Below, one piece after another: positions 24,179 to 31,487 of a stretch of DNA of 37,679 bases. The DNA is taken from positions 1-37,679 of the forward strand of contig JANOYE010000121.1 in NCBI GenBank assembly GCA_031428695.1. Reading direction: 5' to 3'. How positions within the stretch are numbered: the stretch's first letter is position 1; each line of letters begins with the position of its first letter. The notes beneath the pieces are model-generated. The model ran no database searches, was not told the origin of the DNA, and saw only the letters and a list, made by a program, of their open reading frames with translations. Source of the stretch: JANYCG01 sp031428695 (GTDB lineage: Bacteria > Pseudomonadota > Gammaproteobacteria > Burkholderiales > Burkholderiaceae_C). The translations under genes and the position numbers were made by a program.

Positions 24179-24268
24179 GGGTTTTGGCTGGCCGATCAGG
24201 TTACCCTAGAGAGATATGAAAACCTCAATCAAAACCCTTGGCGCAAAGCCGGGTGTCTGGAGTCCCTC

Positions 24269-24808
24269 ATGAATGTTTTCTTGTCTTTGTCGCGCGGCAT
24301 AGACTGGCTCAATGACAAATTCGCGGTGATCGCCATTTGGGCGGTGCTGGCGTCGTGCGTCATCAGCGCGCTCAACGCCATCGTGCGTTACGCCTTCAAC
24401 TACAGCTCCAACGGGTTCACTGAAATCCAGTGGTACCTGTTCGCCGCTGTCGTGATGCTGGGCGCCAGCCAAGTGCTGCGGGTGAACGAACACGTGCGGG
24501 TGGACGTGTTGTACGGCCTGTACGGCGGGCGCGGCCAAGCCATTGTGGACTTGCTGGGCTTCATTTTCTTCCTGACGTTGTCAATGTTGGTGATGCTGTA
24601 TTACTCGTGGCCGCTGTTCGTGAAGATGTACGTGTCTGGCGAGATGTCCAGCAACGCGGGCGGCCTGATCCGCTGGCCCGTGATGTTCATGCTGCCGCTG
24701 GGCTTTGCGCTGATGCTGCTGCAAGGGTTGTCCGAGATCATCAAACGATTCGCCTGGTTGACCCACCAGTACGACGCCGACTTCCACTACGAAAGACCCC
24801 TGCAATGA
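24269..24808 (+). CDS. dctQ: TRAP transporter small membrane subunit
   Basis: A 179-residue inner-membrane protein with four hydrophobic segments: FAVIAIWAVLASCVISALNAIVRYAF, the segment starting EIQWYLFAAVVMLGASQVLR, FIFFLTLSMLVMLYYSWPLFV and WPVMFMLPLGFALMLLQGLSEIIKRF. EIQWYLF-x-LGASQVLRVNEHVRVD is the DctQ core motif. It forms the membrane complex with DctM for sodium- or proton-driven uptake. Its stop overlaps the dctM start by 4 bases (ATGA). The solute is not evident; carboxylates or sugar acids are usual. Confidence 0.92.
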   Translation: MNVFLSLSRGIDWLNDKFAVIAIWAVLASCVISALNAIVRYAFNYSSNGFTEIQWYLFAAVVMLGASQVLRVNEHVRVDVLYGLYGGRGQAIVDLLGFIFFLTLSMLVMLYYSWPLFVKMYVSGEMSSNAGGLIRWPVMFMLPLGFALMLLQGLSEIIKRFAWLTHQYDADFHYERPLQ

Positions 24809-26382
24809 CGATGCAAGAATTCGCCCCGATGATGTTTGCGGGGCTCATCATCATCATGCTGATCGGCTTCCCGGTCGCCTTCTCGCTTGCGGCGCTGGGC
24901 TTGGGCAGCGGCTACTTCGCTGTTTATATGGGTTGGTTCCCCCAGTCCTTCATGTCGGCCTTGCCGCTCAACGTGTTCGGCATTTTGTCCAATGACCTGC
25001 TGTTGGCCATTCCGTTCTTCACGCTGATGGGCACCATTCTCGAGCGCTGCGGCCTGGCCGAGGACATGCTGGACTCCATGGGCCAGATGTTCGGCACCGT
25101 TAAGGGCGGCTTGGGTTATTCGGTCATCATCGTCGGTTTCAACCAAGGGGCCATCACCGGCACGGTGGCTGGGCAGGTGATCGCCATGGCCATGATCTCG
25201 CTGCCGGTGATGATGCGCTGGAACTACAACATCCGTTACGCCACCGGCGTGCTGGCGGCCTCGGGCACCATCACGCAACTGGTGCCACCGTCGCTGGTGT
25301 TGATCGTGCTGGCCGACCAGCTGGGCAAGTCGGTGGGCGACATGTACAAAGGCGCCTGGGGGCCGTCGATATTGCAGGTGCTGTTGTTTGCGGCCTACAC
25401 ATTTGCGGTCACCCGCTTTCGCCCCGACGCGCTGCCCGGTGTGCCCAAGGAATCACGCGAGCTCAACGGCTGGCCGCTGTACCGCAAGTGCCTCAAAGGC
25501 ATCGTCCCATCAGCCGTCCTGATCTTCACCGTGCTGGGCAGCATGGGTGGTTTGCCAGGGCTCAACATCGCGATTGCCACGCCCACCGAGGCGGGCGCCA
25601 TGGGTGCCATGGGCGCTTTCCTGCTGGCCTGGATGAGCAAGCGCCTGACCTGGGACTTGACCCGCCAGGCCATGGTCGGCACCATGCGCCTCACAGCCAT
25701 GGTGGTCTATATCTTAATTGGCTCGCGCGTGTTTTCGCTGGTGTTCCAGGGCGTCGATGGCGGCATCTGGATCGAGCACATGCTGGCTGGCTTGCCCGGC
25801 GGGCAGATCGGTTTTTTGATCGCCGTCAACATCTTCATCTTCTTCCTGGCGTTTTTCCTCGACTTCTTCGAGATTGCCTTCATCATCATCCCGTTCCTGG
25901 CGCCCGTCGCGGCCAAGCTCGGCATCGACCTGATCTGGTTCGGCGTGATGATTTGCGTGAACATGCAGACGAGTTTCATGCACCCGCCCTTCGGTTTCGC
26001 ACTCTTCTATTTGCGCGGCATCGCCGACACGTTGCATAAAAACGGCTCGCTGCCGCGCAAGGTCGAGTCCAAAGACATTTACATGGGTTCCATCCCCTTC
26101 ATTTTCCTGCAGTTGATTCTGGTGGCCGTGGTGATTTTCGTCCCGCAGTCAGTGACGATTTTCCTTGACAAGGAACAGGTGCTGGACATCAACAAGGCCG
26201 GCGACGACATCCAGAAAATGGGCGGTGGCCGTGGTTATGGAACCGAAAAGAGCGCCCCCGAAATGCCCAAACCAAATGACTTGACTTCGGGTGACTTGAA
26301 GCCGACGCCCGCCCCAGACAAAGCTGAAGATCCAATGGAAGCGGTCAAACGCGCCTTGGAGGCGGATAAAGCCAAGAAGTAG
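24805..26382 (+). CDS. dctM: TRAP transporter large permease with a hydrophilic C-terminal tail
   Basis: A 525-residue inner-membrane permease of the DctM/IT superfamily with about 12 hydrophobic segments. Family segments include FFTLMGTILERCGLAEDMLDSM, GSGTITQLVPPSLVLIVLADQ-like GTITQLVPPS, and MQTSFMHPPFGFALFYLRG. The start at 24805 couples it to dctQ; an upstream open frame to 24430 is only overlap. The membrane part ends near residue 455. After that comes a charged Pro/Lys/Asp/Glu-rich tail (about 455-525) beyond the usual DctM end, probably cytoplasmic or periplasmic and disordered. A strong hairpin begins 15 bases after the stop codon. Confidence 0.92.
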   Translation: MTMQEFAPMMFAGLIIIMLIGFPVAFSLAALGLGSGYFAVYMGWFPQSFMSALPLNVFGILSNDLLLAIPFFTLMGTILERCGLAEDMLDSMGQMFGTVKGGLGYSVIIVGFNQGAITGTVAGQVIAMAMISLPVMMRWNYNIRYATGVLAASGTITQLVPPSLVLIVLADQLGKSVGDMYKGAWGPSILQVLLFAAYTFAVTRFRPDALPGVPKESRELNGWPLYRKCLKGIVPSAVLIFTVLGSMGGLPGLNIAIATPTEAGAMGAMGAFLLAWMSKRLTWDLTRQAMVGTMRLTAMVVYILIGSRVFSLVFQGVDGGIWIEHMLAGLPGGQIGFLIAVNIFIFFLAFFLDFFEIAFIIIPFLAPVAAKLGIDLIWFGVMICVNMQTSFMHPPFGFALFYLRGIADTLHKNGSLPRKVESKDIYMGSIPFIFLQLILVAVVIFVPQSVTIFLDKEQVLDINKAGDDIQKMGGGRGYGTEKSAPEMPKPNDLTSGDLKPTPAPDKAEDPMEAVKRALEADKAKK

Positions 26383-26396
26383 TCAACCCGCCACAT

Positions 26397-26429
26397 CAGC
26401 GGTGCAGGGTCGTGCTGACCCTGCCGCTG
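26397..26429 (+). repeat. Hairpin directly after dctM
   Basis: The arms GCAGGGTC and GACCCTGC are separated by GTGCT and extended outside by CAGCG/CGCTG after a small bulge. No T-run follows. It may stabilise the dctQM messenger 3' end or protect it from exonucleases. Confidence 0.6.
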
Positions 26430-26495
26430 AAGTGTGTTGGTAGGCAACACGTAAATCTGGGCAGCGCGCGTTTCTTGGTTAAGTGAATTTCCGGG

Positions 26496-26533
26496 CAAAG
26501 AAAAAGGGCTGCAACTGCAGCCCTTTTTCTTTG
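26496..26533. terminator. Bidirectional terminator between dctM and dctP
   Basis: Two perfect 18-base arms flank a two-base centre. Each contains AAAAAGGGCTGCA or its complement, so an A-tract precedes and a T-tract follows the GC-rich stem on both strands. It lies between the convergent dctM and dctP genes and suits both. Confidence 0.93.
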
Positions 26534-26561
26534 CGGCCCGGTCTCCCGAGCCGAACAACGC

Positions 26562-27644
26562 TTACAGTTTTGCAGCTTGCATGTAGTCGTCAAACGCGGC
26601 TTCGGTGAAACGGAACCACAAGTTGGCGTCGCGGCGAAAGGTGCTGTAGTCTTCATAGACTTTCTTCCAGGCCGGGTTTTTGGCCGACAGCTCCGAATAA
26701 GTGTCCATGGAGGCTTTGAAAGCGCCGTCCATCAAATCTTTCGGGAAGCGGAACAACTTGGTGCCGCCAGCCACGAGCTGTTTAAGGGCTGTGGAGTTGC
26801 GCGCGTCGTATTTGGCCTGCATGTCGATGTGGGCGTAGGCGGATGCTGCTGAAACAATCGCCTTGTACTCGGGAGAGAGTGCCTCGTAGGCCTTGAGGTT
26901 GACGTGCAAGTCAAGCTGCGGGCCGCCTTCCCAGTATCCGGGGTAGGCGTAGTTCTGGGCGATCTTGTTGAAACCGAGCTTTTGGTCATCATAGGGGCCG
27001 ACCCATTCGGCCGCGTCGATGGTGCCTTTTTCCAGGGCCGCATAAATTTCGCCGCCAGGGATGTTGGCCGCCACGCCACCGATGCGCTCCCAGATCACGC
27101 CGCTGAAGCCGCCGGTGCGGAACTTCAAACCTTTGATGTCGGCTATCGAAGTGATCGGCTTACGGAACCAGCCGCCCATCTGCGCGCCCGTGTTGCCCAT
27201 GGGGAAGCTGATGATGTTGTAGTTGCTGTAGAACTCGCGCATCAATTTCAGGCCATTGCCTTCGTACATCCAGGCCGTCATCTGGCGGCTATTCAGGCCA
27301 AAGGGGATGGCACAACCGATGGCAAAGGTTGGATCTTTGCCGAAATAGTAGTAGGGCGCCGTGTTGGCCGCCTCGACCGTGCCTTGCTGCAGCGCATCCA
27401 CAGTGCCGAACGCGGGGACAATCTCACCGGCGGCATGGGTGGAAATCTGGAACTTGCCGCCAGTCATGTCGCTGACTTTTTTTGCAAATACGTCGCAGAC
27501 GCCAAACAGCGTGTCAAGCGACTTCGGGAAGCTTGAGGTCAAACGCCAGCGCACGTTGGCTTGCGCATGCACAATGGCCGGCGCGGCGCCAGCGGCAAGC
27601 ACGCCTGCCAAACCCGCATTCTTGATGACTAGACGACGATCCAT
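26562..27644 (-). CDS. dctP: TRAP transporter periplasmic binding protein, twin-arginine type leader
   Basis: A 360-residue binding protein. Start 27644 is supported by GGAG upstream and gives a leader MDRRLVIKNAGLAGVLAAGAAPAIVHA with two arginines before the hydrophobic stretch, suggesting Tat export. Family features are RWRLTSSFPKSLDTLFGVCDVFAKKV, GGFSGVIWERIGG and IDAAEWVGPYDDQKLGF, typical of the DctP branch near TakP and the mannitol/chloroaromatic type, whose ligands are often oxo-acids. It delivers solute to DctQM. Unusually, it is on the opposite strand and convergent to dctQM, sharing only the terminator, so the transporter is made from two transcripts. Confidence 0.92.
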   Translation of the reverse strand: MDRRLVIKNAGLAGVLAAGAAPAIVHAQANVRWRLTSSFPKSLDTLFGVCDVFAKKVSDMTGGKFQISTHAAGEIVPAFGTVDALQQGTVEAANTAPYYYFGKDPTFAIGCAIPFGLNSRQMTAWMYEGNGLKLMREFYSNYNIISFPMGNTGAQMGGWFRKPITSIADIKGLKFRTGGFSGVIWERIGGVAANIPGGEIYAALEKGTIDAAEWVGPYDDQKLGFNKIAQNYAYPGYWEGGPQLDLHVNLKAYEALSPEYKAIVSAASAYAHIDMQAKYDARNSTALKQLVAGGTKLFRFPKDLMDGAFKASMDTYSELSAKNPAWKKVYEDYSTFRRDANLWFRFTEAAFDDYMQAAKL

Positions 27645-27822
27645 ACAGAGTACTCCATTCAGAAAAAAGGCAAACACTTGGCGGGATGCCGAATGCGCCT
27701 GTTGCTGCTTGGGATTGTAGAAACAGATTAGACTGCTCTAGCAGGGGGTTTCCCTTAGAAATTACCTCTCAAATTAACCCCCAATCTCACGCATTCTCAC
27801 CCCGCGGAAACCCCTGAAACCC

Positions 27823-28938
27823 ATGACCCAGATTCGTGCCCAAAGCGCCAGCGCCAGCGACTTTCGCCGCGCCGGCAAAGAACAACTTTCATTGGCGTTG
27901 ATGGATACGCGCAACCATGCCTTGCATTTGGCGGCGCAATTTGAAAAATCCGAAGAGGCGTACCGGCAAGCCTGGCAGCTGCTGGACGGCGTGGCCCGGT
28001 TTCAGGCGCGCTGGATCGCCCGCAACCTGCCGCCCAGAGACGAGACCCTGTTGCCAACAGCCGATGGCGCTCGGGCCTGCCTGCTCGAAAACCTGGAGGC
28101 CGCGCTCGATCTGCTGGAACAAGCGCCGGACACCGATGAGGGCCTGTATTTCTTTCGCCTCGCACTGTTCCATGAAGACCGATGCGCAGAAGACTTGCTG
28201 GTCATCGCACAGACCCACGGCGTGCAGCTGCCAGCGCAACTGCCCGGCCCCGCCGCGCAACGCGAGCCGCTGCTGCTGCCGGCCACCCGCTGGCGCGTGG
28301 GCAGCGAGGCGGGAGAGGGTTTTGCGTTTGACAACGAATTGCCCGCCTTTGACGACCCGGTGCCCGAGTTTGAAATTGACGCGCAAGCCGTGTCGTGGGC
28401 GCAGTTTGTCGAGTTTGTCGATGACGGCGGTTATGACCGTGAAGCGTTGTGGCAACCTGACGGCTGGGCCTGGCTCGGCCAAAAAGCCGCTGCAGAAGGC
28501 AGGCGCGGGCCGCGTTATGTGGACCAGATCGGTGTCGCAAGCGGCGCTGTGATGCAGACGCGTTTTGGCCGGGCCCGGCGCATGTCGGGTGGGCAATGTG
28601 TGACCCATGTCACCTGGTGGGAGGCCGACGCCTGGGCACGCTGGGCCGGGCGGCGTTTGCCTGCGGAAGTGGAGTGGGAAGTGGCGGCGCATGTCGCCCT
28701 GCGCCGGGGTTTTTATTGGGGCGACGTGTGGGAATGGACAGCCAGCACCTTCAGGCCGTACCCCGGCTTCCAACCTGGGCCGTGGGCCGACTATTCACAA
28801 GCCGCCTTTGGCACCCATAAGGTGCTCAGGGGCGCGTCGTTTGCGACACCCATGCGTTTGCGTTCACCCAAGTTCCGCCACTTCGCGCTGCCCAGTGAGG
28901 ACGCCACATTCTGCGGATTTCGCACCTGCGCCATCTGA
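27823..28938 (+). CDS. EgtB/SUMF1-family protein with altered metal site (SenA-like)
   Basis: A 371-residue protein with a DinB-like N-terminal half (about 15-140) and a formylglycine-generating-enzyme/SUMF1 C-terminal half (about 155-370; FEIDAQAVSWAQFVEF, VTHVTWWEADAWARWAGRRLPAEVEWE, WEWTAS, LRGASFAT, GFRTC). EgtB-type enzymes join a thiol to hercynine; SenA does so with a selenosugar. The usual HxxxHxE ligand motif reads HEDRCAE here (H117, C121, E123). A second expected histidine, in the WxxxH motif before RWIARN, appears to be Gly56. The region after RWIARN also looks about 30 residues short. It may be a SenA-like paralogue or a non-catalytic relative. No senB or senC gene is in view, and egtD lies 27 kb away. 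Confidence 0.7.
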   Translation: MTQIRAQSASASDFRRAGKEQLSLALMDTRNHALHLAAQFEKSEEAYRQAWQLLDGVARFQARWIARNLPPRDETLLPTADGARACLLENLEAALDLLEQAPDTDEGLYFFRLALFHEDRCAEDLLVIAQTHGVQLPAQLPGPAAQREPLLLPATRWRVGSEAGEGFAFDNELPAFDDPVPEFEIDAQAVSWAQFVEFVDDGGYDREALWQPDGWAWLGQKAAAEGRRGPRYVDQIGVASGAVMQTRFGRARRMSGGQCVTHVTWWEADAWARWAGRRLPAEVEWEVAAHVALRRGFYWGDVWEWTASTFRPYPGFQPGPWADYSQAAFGTHKVLRGASFATPMRLRSPKFRHFALPSEDATFCGFRTCAI

Positions 28939-28958
28939 TTTTTTTGGCAATGTGAGTT

Positions 28959-28975
28959 GCTATATAATTAGTAGC
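28959..28975. repeat. Copy of the 17-bp GCTAT-N7-RTAGC element (upstream of tupB)
   Basis: GCTAT-ATAATTA-GTAGC lies 47 bases before tupB and includes TATAAT (28963-28968), a perfect -10 hexamer, although no good -35 box stands at the right distance. This copy could serve as promoter DNA for tupBCA. Confidence 0.55.
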
Positions 28976-29022
28976 TGTCCACGCTCTATTTTCGAGACCT
29001 TGAGCCGAATCTCTTTTAAAAC

Positions 29023-29775
29023 ATGACAACGTTCAGTGAAAGTGCAGCCACGGCGGTCTCGCTGATCGCGACTTTGGACAGCGGCCTCCTGGCCATCGTC
29101 GGGCGTTCATTGGCCGTGAGCGCCAGCGCCTGCCTGCTGGCCTGCGTGTTCGGCTTGGGGCTGGGCGCCTGGTTGGGCGGCACACGGTTTTTCGGGCGCG
29201 GCGCGGTGTTGGCCGGGCTCAACACCTTGCTGGCCGTGCCCTCGGTGGTGGTCGGCCTGGTGGTTTATTTGCTGTTGTCGCGCAGCGGCCCGCTCGGGTA
29301 TTTGGGCTGGCTTTTCAGCTTTAAAGCCATGGTGTTGGCGCAGGCGCTTTTGGTGTTGCCGGTGGTGGCAGCGCTCACACGCCAATGCGTAGAAGACGCG
29401 CAGATTCGCCACGGCGAGCAGGTCACGTCCCTCGGCGCGGGGCCCCTCTTGCGTTGCTTCATCCTTGCGTGGGACGAGCGCTACGCCCTCTTGACGGTGC
29501 TGATCGCCGCCTTTGGCCGTGCGATTTCTGAGGTGGGGGCGGTGATGATCGTCGGCGGCAACATCGACGGCTTCACCCGCGTCATGACCACCGCCATCGC
29601 GCTGGAGACCAGCAAAGGCGACTTGCCGTTGGCGCTGGCGCTGGGGCTGATTTTGCTGGCCGTGGTGCTTCTGCTCAATGGGCTGATTGGCCTGGTCAAA
29701 CGCTGGCGGGTGCGACTGGAAAGCCGCGAAGCGGCCCAGGGCCATTCACCCGAATCAATTGGACAAGGCGCATGA
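29023..29775 (+). CDS. tupB: Tungstate-type ABC transporter permease
   Basis: A 250-residue inner-membrane protein with about six hydrophobic segments. VGRSLAVSASACLLACVFGLGLGAWLGG opens the permease domain. The cytoplasmic loop GEQVTSLGAGPLLRCFILAWDERYALLTVLIAAFGRAISEVGAVMIVGGN is the coupling region typical of tungstate/molybdate permeases. It works with TupC and TupA to import the oxyanion, needed for molybdopterin enzymes. Its stop overlaps the tupC start by 4 bases (ATGA). A single permease gene is normal for this family. Confidence 0.92.
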   Translation: MTTFSESAATAVSLIATLDSGLLAIVGRSLAVSASACLLACVFGLGLGAWLGGTRFFGRGAVLAGLNTLLAVPSVVVGLVVYLLLSRSGPLGYLGWLFSFKAMVLAQALLVLPVVAALTRQCVEDAQIRHGEQVTSLGAGPLLRCFILAWDERYALLTVLIAAFGRAISEVGAVMIVGGNIDGFTRVMTTAIALETSKGDLPLALALGLILLAVVLLLNGLIGLVKRWRVRLESREAAQGHSPESIGQGA

Positions 29776-30509
29776 GTCGCCAAGACGCCGGCATTCAATC
29801 GACGGCTTTGCCACCGACGGTTTGCAACCTGATCGGCGCCGAGGTGCGTTTTGGCGGCGTGACGGCCTTGCGCGCCTTAACCCTGGCCATCCACGCGGGC
29901 GAACGCGTGGCGCTGGTGGGCAGCAACGGCAGCGGGAAAAGCACGCTGTTGCGCCTGGTTCACGGTTTGGTGAAACCGTCTGCCGGTGCTGCCGAATTGC
30001 CGCCGCAAAAACACCAGGCCATGTTGTTCCAGCGCCCCTACATGTTGCGCACCAGTTGCCTTAACAACGTCGCGTTGGGTCTGTGGCTGCGCGGCCAAAC
30101 TTGGCAACAGGCGAAGCTGAACGCACTGCCAGCCCTTGCGCGCGTGGACCTGGCCGATTTGGCGGCGCGCAGTGCCAAGACTTTGTCTGGCGGGCAACAA
30201 CAGCGCTTGGCGCTGGCGCGGGCCTGGGCAGCCGCGCCTGACATGCTGCTGCTGGACGAACCCACCGCCAGCCTGGACCCGCACGCCAAACGCGAGGTCG
30301 AAGCGTTGCTGGCCGAACTCACGGCCAACATGACGGTGGTGTTCGCCAGCCACAACCTCGGCCAGGTCAAACGCTTGGCCTCGCGCGTGGTTTGCCTGGA
30401 AAAGGGCCGCGTGGTGGCCGACTTGCCGGTTTCAGATTTCTTTGAAGGCAACTTGTTGCGCGACAAATACCCGGCAGCCCATCTTTTTGTGAAAGGCGAG
30501 TTATCTTGA
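29772..30509 (+). CDS. tupC: Tungstate-type ABC transporter ATPase
   Basis: A 245-residue ATP-binding subunit. Walker A is GSNGSGKST (50-58), the signature is LSGGQQQRLALARA and Walker B is MLLLDEPTASLDPH; the H-loop is FASHNLGQ. QRPYMLR is the Q-loop region. It is linked by 4-base overlaps to tupB before it and tupA after it, so the three subunits are translationally coupled. There is no C-terminal TOBE (Mop) domain as in ModC, which fits the Tup branch rather than Mod. Confidence 0.93.
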   Translation: MSRQDAGIQSTALPPTVCNLIGAEVRFGGVTALRALTLAIHAGERVALVGSNGSGKSTLLRLVHGLVKPSAGAAELPPQKHQAMLFQRPYMLRTSCLNNVALGLWLRGQTWQQAKLNALPALARVDLADLAARSAKTLSGGQQQRLALARAWAAAPDMLLLDEPTASLDPHAKREVEALLAELTANMTVVFASHNLGQVKRLASRVVCLEKGRVVADLPVSDFFEGNLLRDKYPAAHLFVKGELS

Positions 30510-31357
30510 GATTCTTTGAAAATTTTGGGCCTGCAAGTCACGTAAAACGTGCGCGAGCAGCTTTCGTTTTGATAGCGGCGCTGTTGTCGGCGTCAACGCT
30601 TTCGGCGCAAACCATCGTGATGGCATCGACCACGTCCACCGAACAATCCGGCCTGTTCACGCACCTGTTGCCCGAGTTCAAAAAGGCCAGCGGCATTGAC
30701 ATCAAAGTGGTCGCCGCGGGCACCGGCCAGGCGCTTGACATGGCCCGCCGAGGCGACGCTGACGTGCTGTTTGTCCACGACAAACCGGCTGAGGAAAAAC
30801 TTGTCAGCGACGGTTTCGCGGTGAAGCGCTTTGAGGTGATGTACAACGACTTTGTTGTGGTTGGCCCAAAGAACGACCCGGCTGGCGCGAAGGGCCGCGA
30901 CATCCTGGAGGGTTTGAAGAAGATCGCCGCCGCGCAGGCTGGTTTCATTTCGCGCGGCGACAAAAGCGGCACCCACGCGGCCGAGTTGCGTTATTGGACT
31001 GCGGCCATCGCTGCTGCGTCCAAAGGCGCGGGTTACCGGGAATGCGGCTGCGGCATGGGCCCGGCGTTGAACATCGCCTCCGCTGGCGGCGCCTACGCGC
31101 TCACTGATCGTGGCACCTGGCTGGCCTTCAAGAATCGCGGCGAACTGGCGATTCTTGTGGAAGGCGACACCCGGCTTTTCAACCAATACGGGGCGATGGT
31201 GGTGGCCCCGGCGAAACACCCGCACGTGAAAGCGGCAGCGGCGCAAAAATTTGTGGACTGGGTGATCTCGGCGCCAGGCCAGGCGGCGATTGCCGCCTAC
31301 AAGATAGGCGGCGAACAACTTTTCTTTCCGAATGCTGTGGTGAGTATTGCCAAATAG
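30506..31357 (+). CDS. tupA: Tungstate-binding periplasmic protein
   Basis: A 283-residue binding protein with a Sec signal (AAFVLIAALLSASTLSA, mature start QTIVMASTTST). STTSTEQSGLF holds the Thr/Ser cluster that binds the oxyanion in TupA. VVAAGTGQALDMARRGDADVLFVHDKPAEE and SRGDKSGTHAAE are the other family motifs. It starts with TTG overlapping the tupC stop (TTGA) after an AAAGGCGAG ribosome-binding site. TupA proteins prefer tungstate strongly over molybdate, but which is used cannot be told from sequence. A near-match to the 17-bp dispersed element (one mismatch, 30560-30576) lies in the signal-peptide codons. Confidence 0.93.
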   Translation: MRFFENFGPASHVKRARAAFVLIAALLSASTLSAQTIVMASTTSTEQSGLFTHLLPEFKKASGIDIKVVAAGTGQALDMARRGDADVLFVHDKPAEEKLVSDGFAVKRFEVMYNDFVVVGPKNDPAGAKGRDILEGLKKIAAAQAGFISRGDKSGTHAAELRYWTAAIAAASKGAGYRECGCGMGPALNIASAGGAYALTDRGTWLAFKNRGELAILVEGDTRLFNQYGAMVVAPAKHPHVKAAAAQKFVDWVISAPGQAAIAAYKIGGEQLFFPNAVVSIAK

Positions 31358-31359
31358 AC

Positions 31360-31376
31360 GCTATTAAATATATAGC
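31360..31376. repeat. Copy of the 17-bp GCTAT-N7-RTAGC element (after tupA)
   Basis: GCTAT-TAAATAT-ATAGC starts 3 bases after the tupA stop. The surrounding GACGCTATT and the downstream AATACGTGACTT (31390-31401) parallel the copy inside the sulfurtransferase gene at 12821-12867, so the shared unit is about 45-50 bases long. Confidence 0.65.
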
Positions 31377-31450
31377 AAACTACTGAATAAATACGTGACT
31401 TGACGCCAGAATTTTTGAAAAAAACTTGAATTCCAATGAATTCGGCTGTC

Positions 31451-31474
31451 AAAGTTAACATGAGTGTTAACTTT
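31451..31474. terminator. AT-rich inverted repeat between tupA and the cox regulator
   Basis: AAAGTTAACA, spacer TGAG, TGTTAACTTT: perfect 10-base arms with A and T tracts at the ends. It lies between two convergent genes. The stem is AT-rich, so it would be a weak terminator; a protein-binding site is the alternative. Confidence 0.5.
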
Positions 31475-31487
31475 TGATTCAACTACC

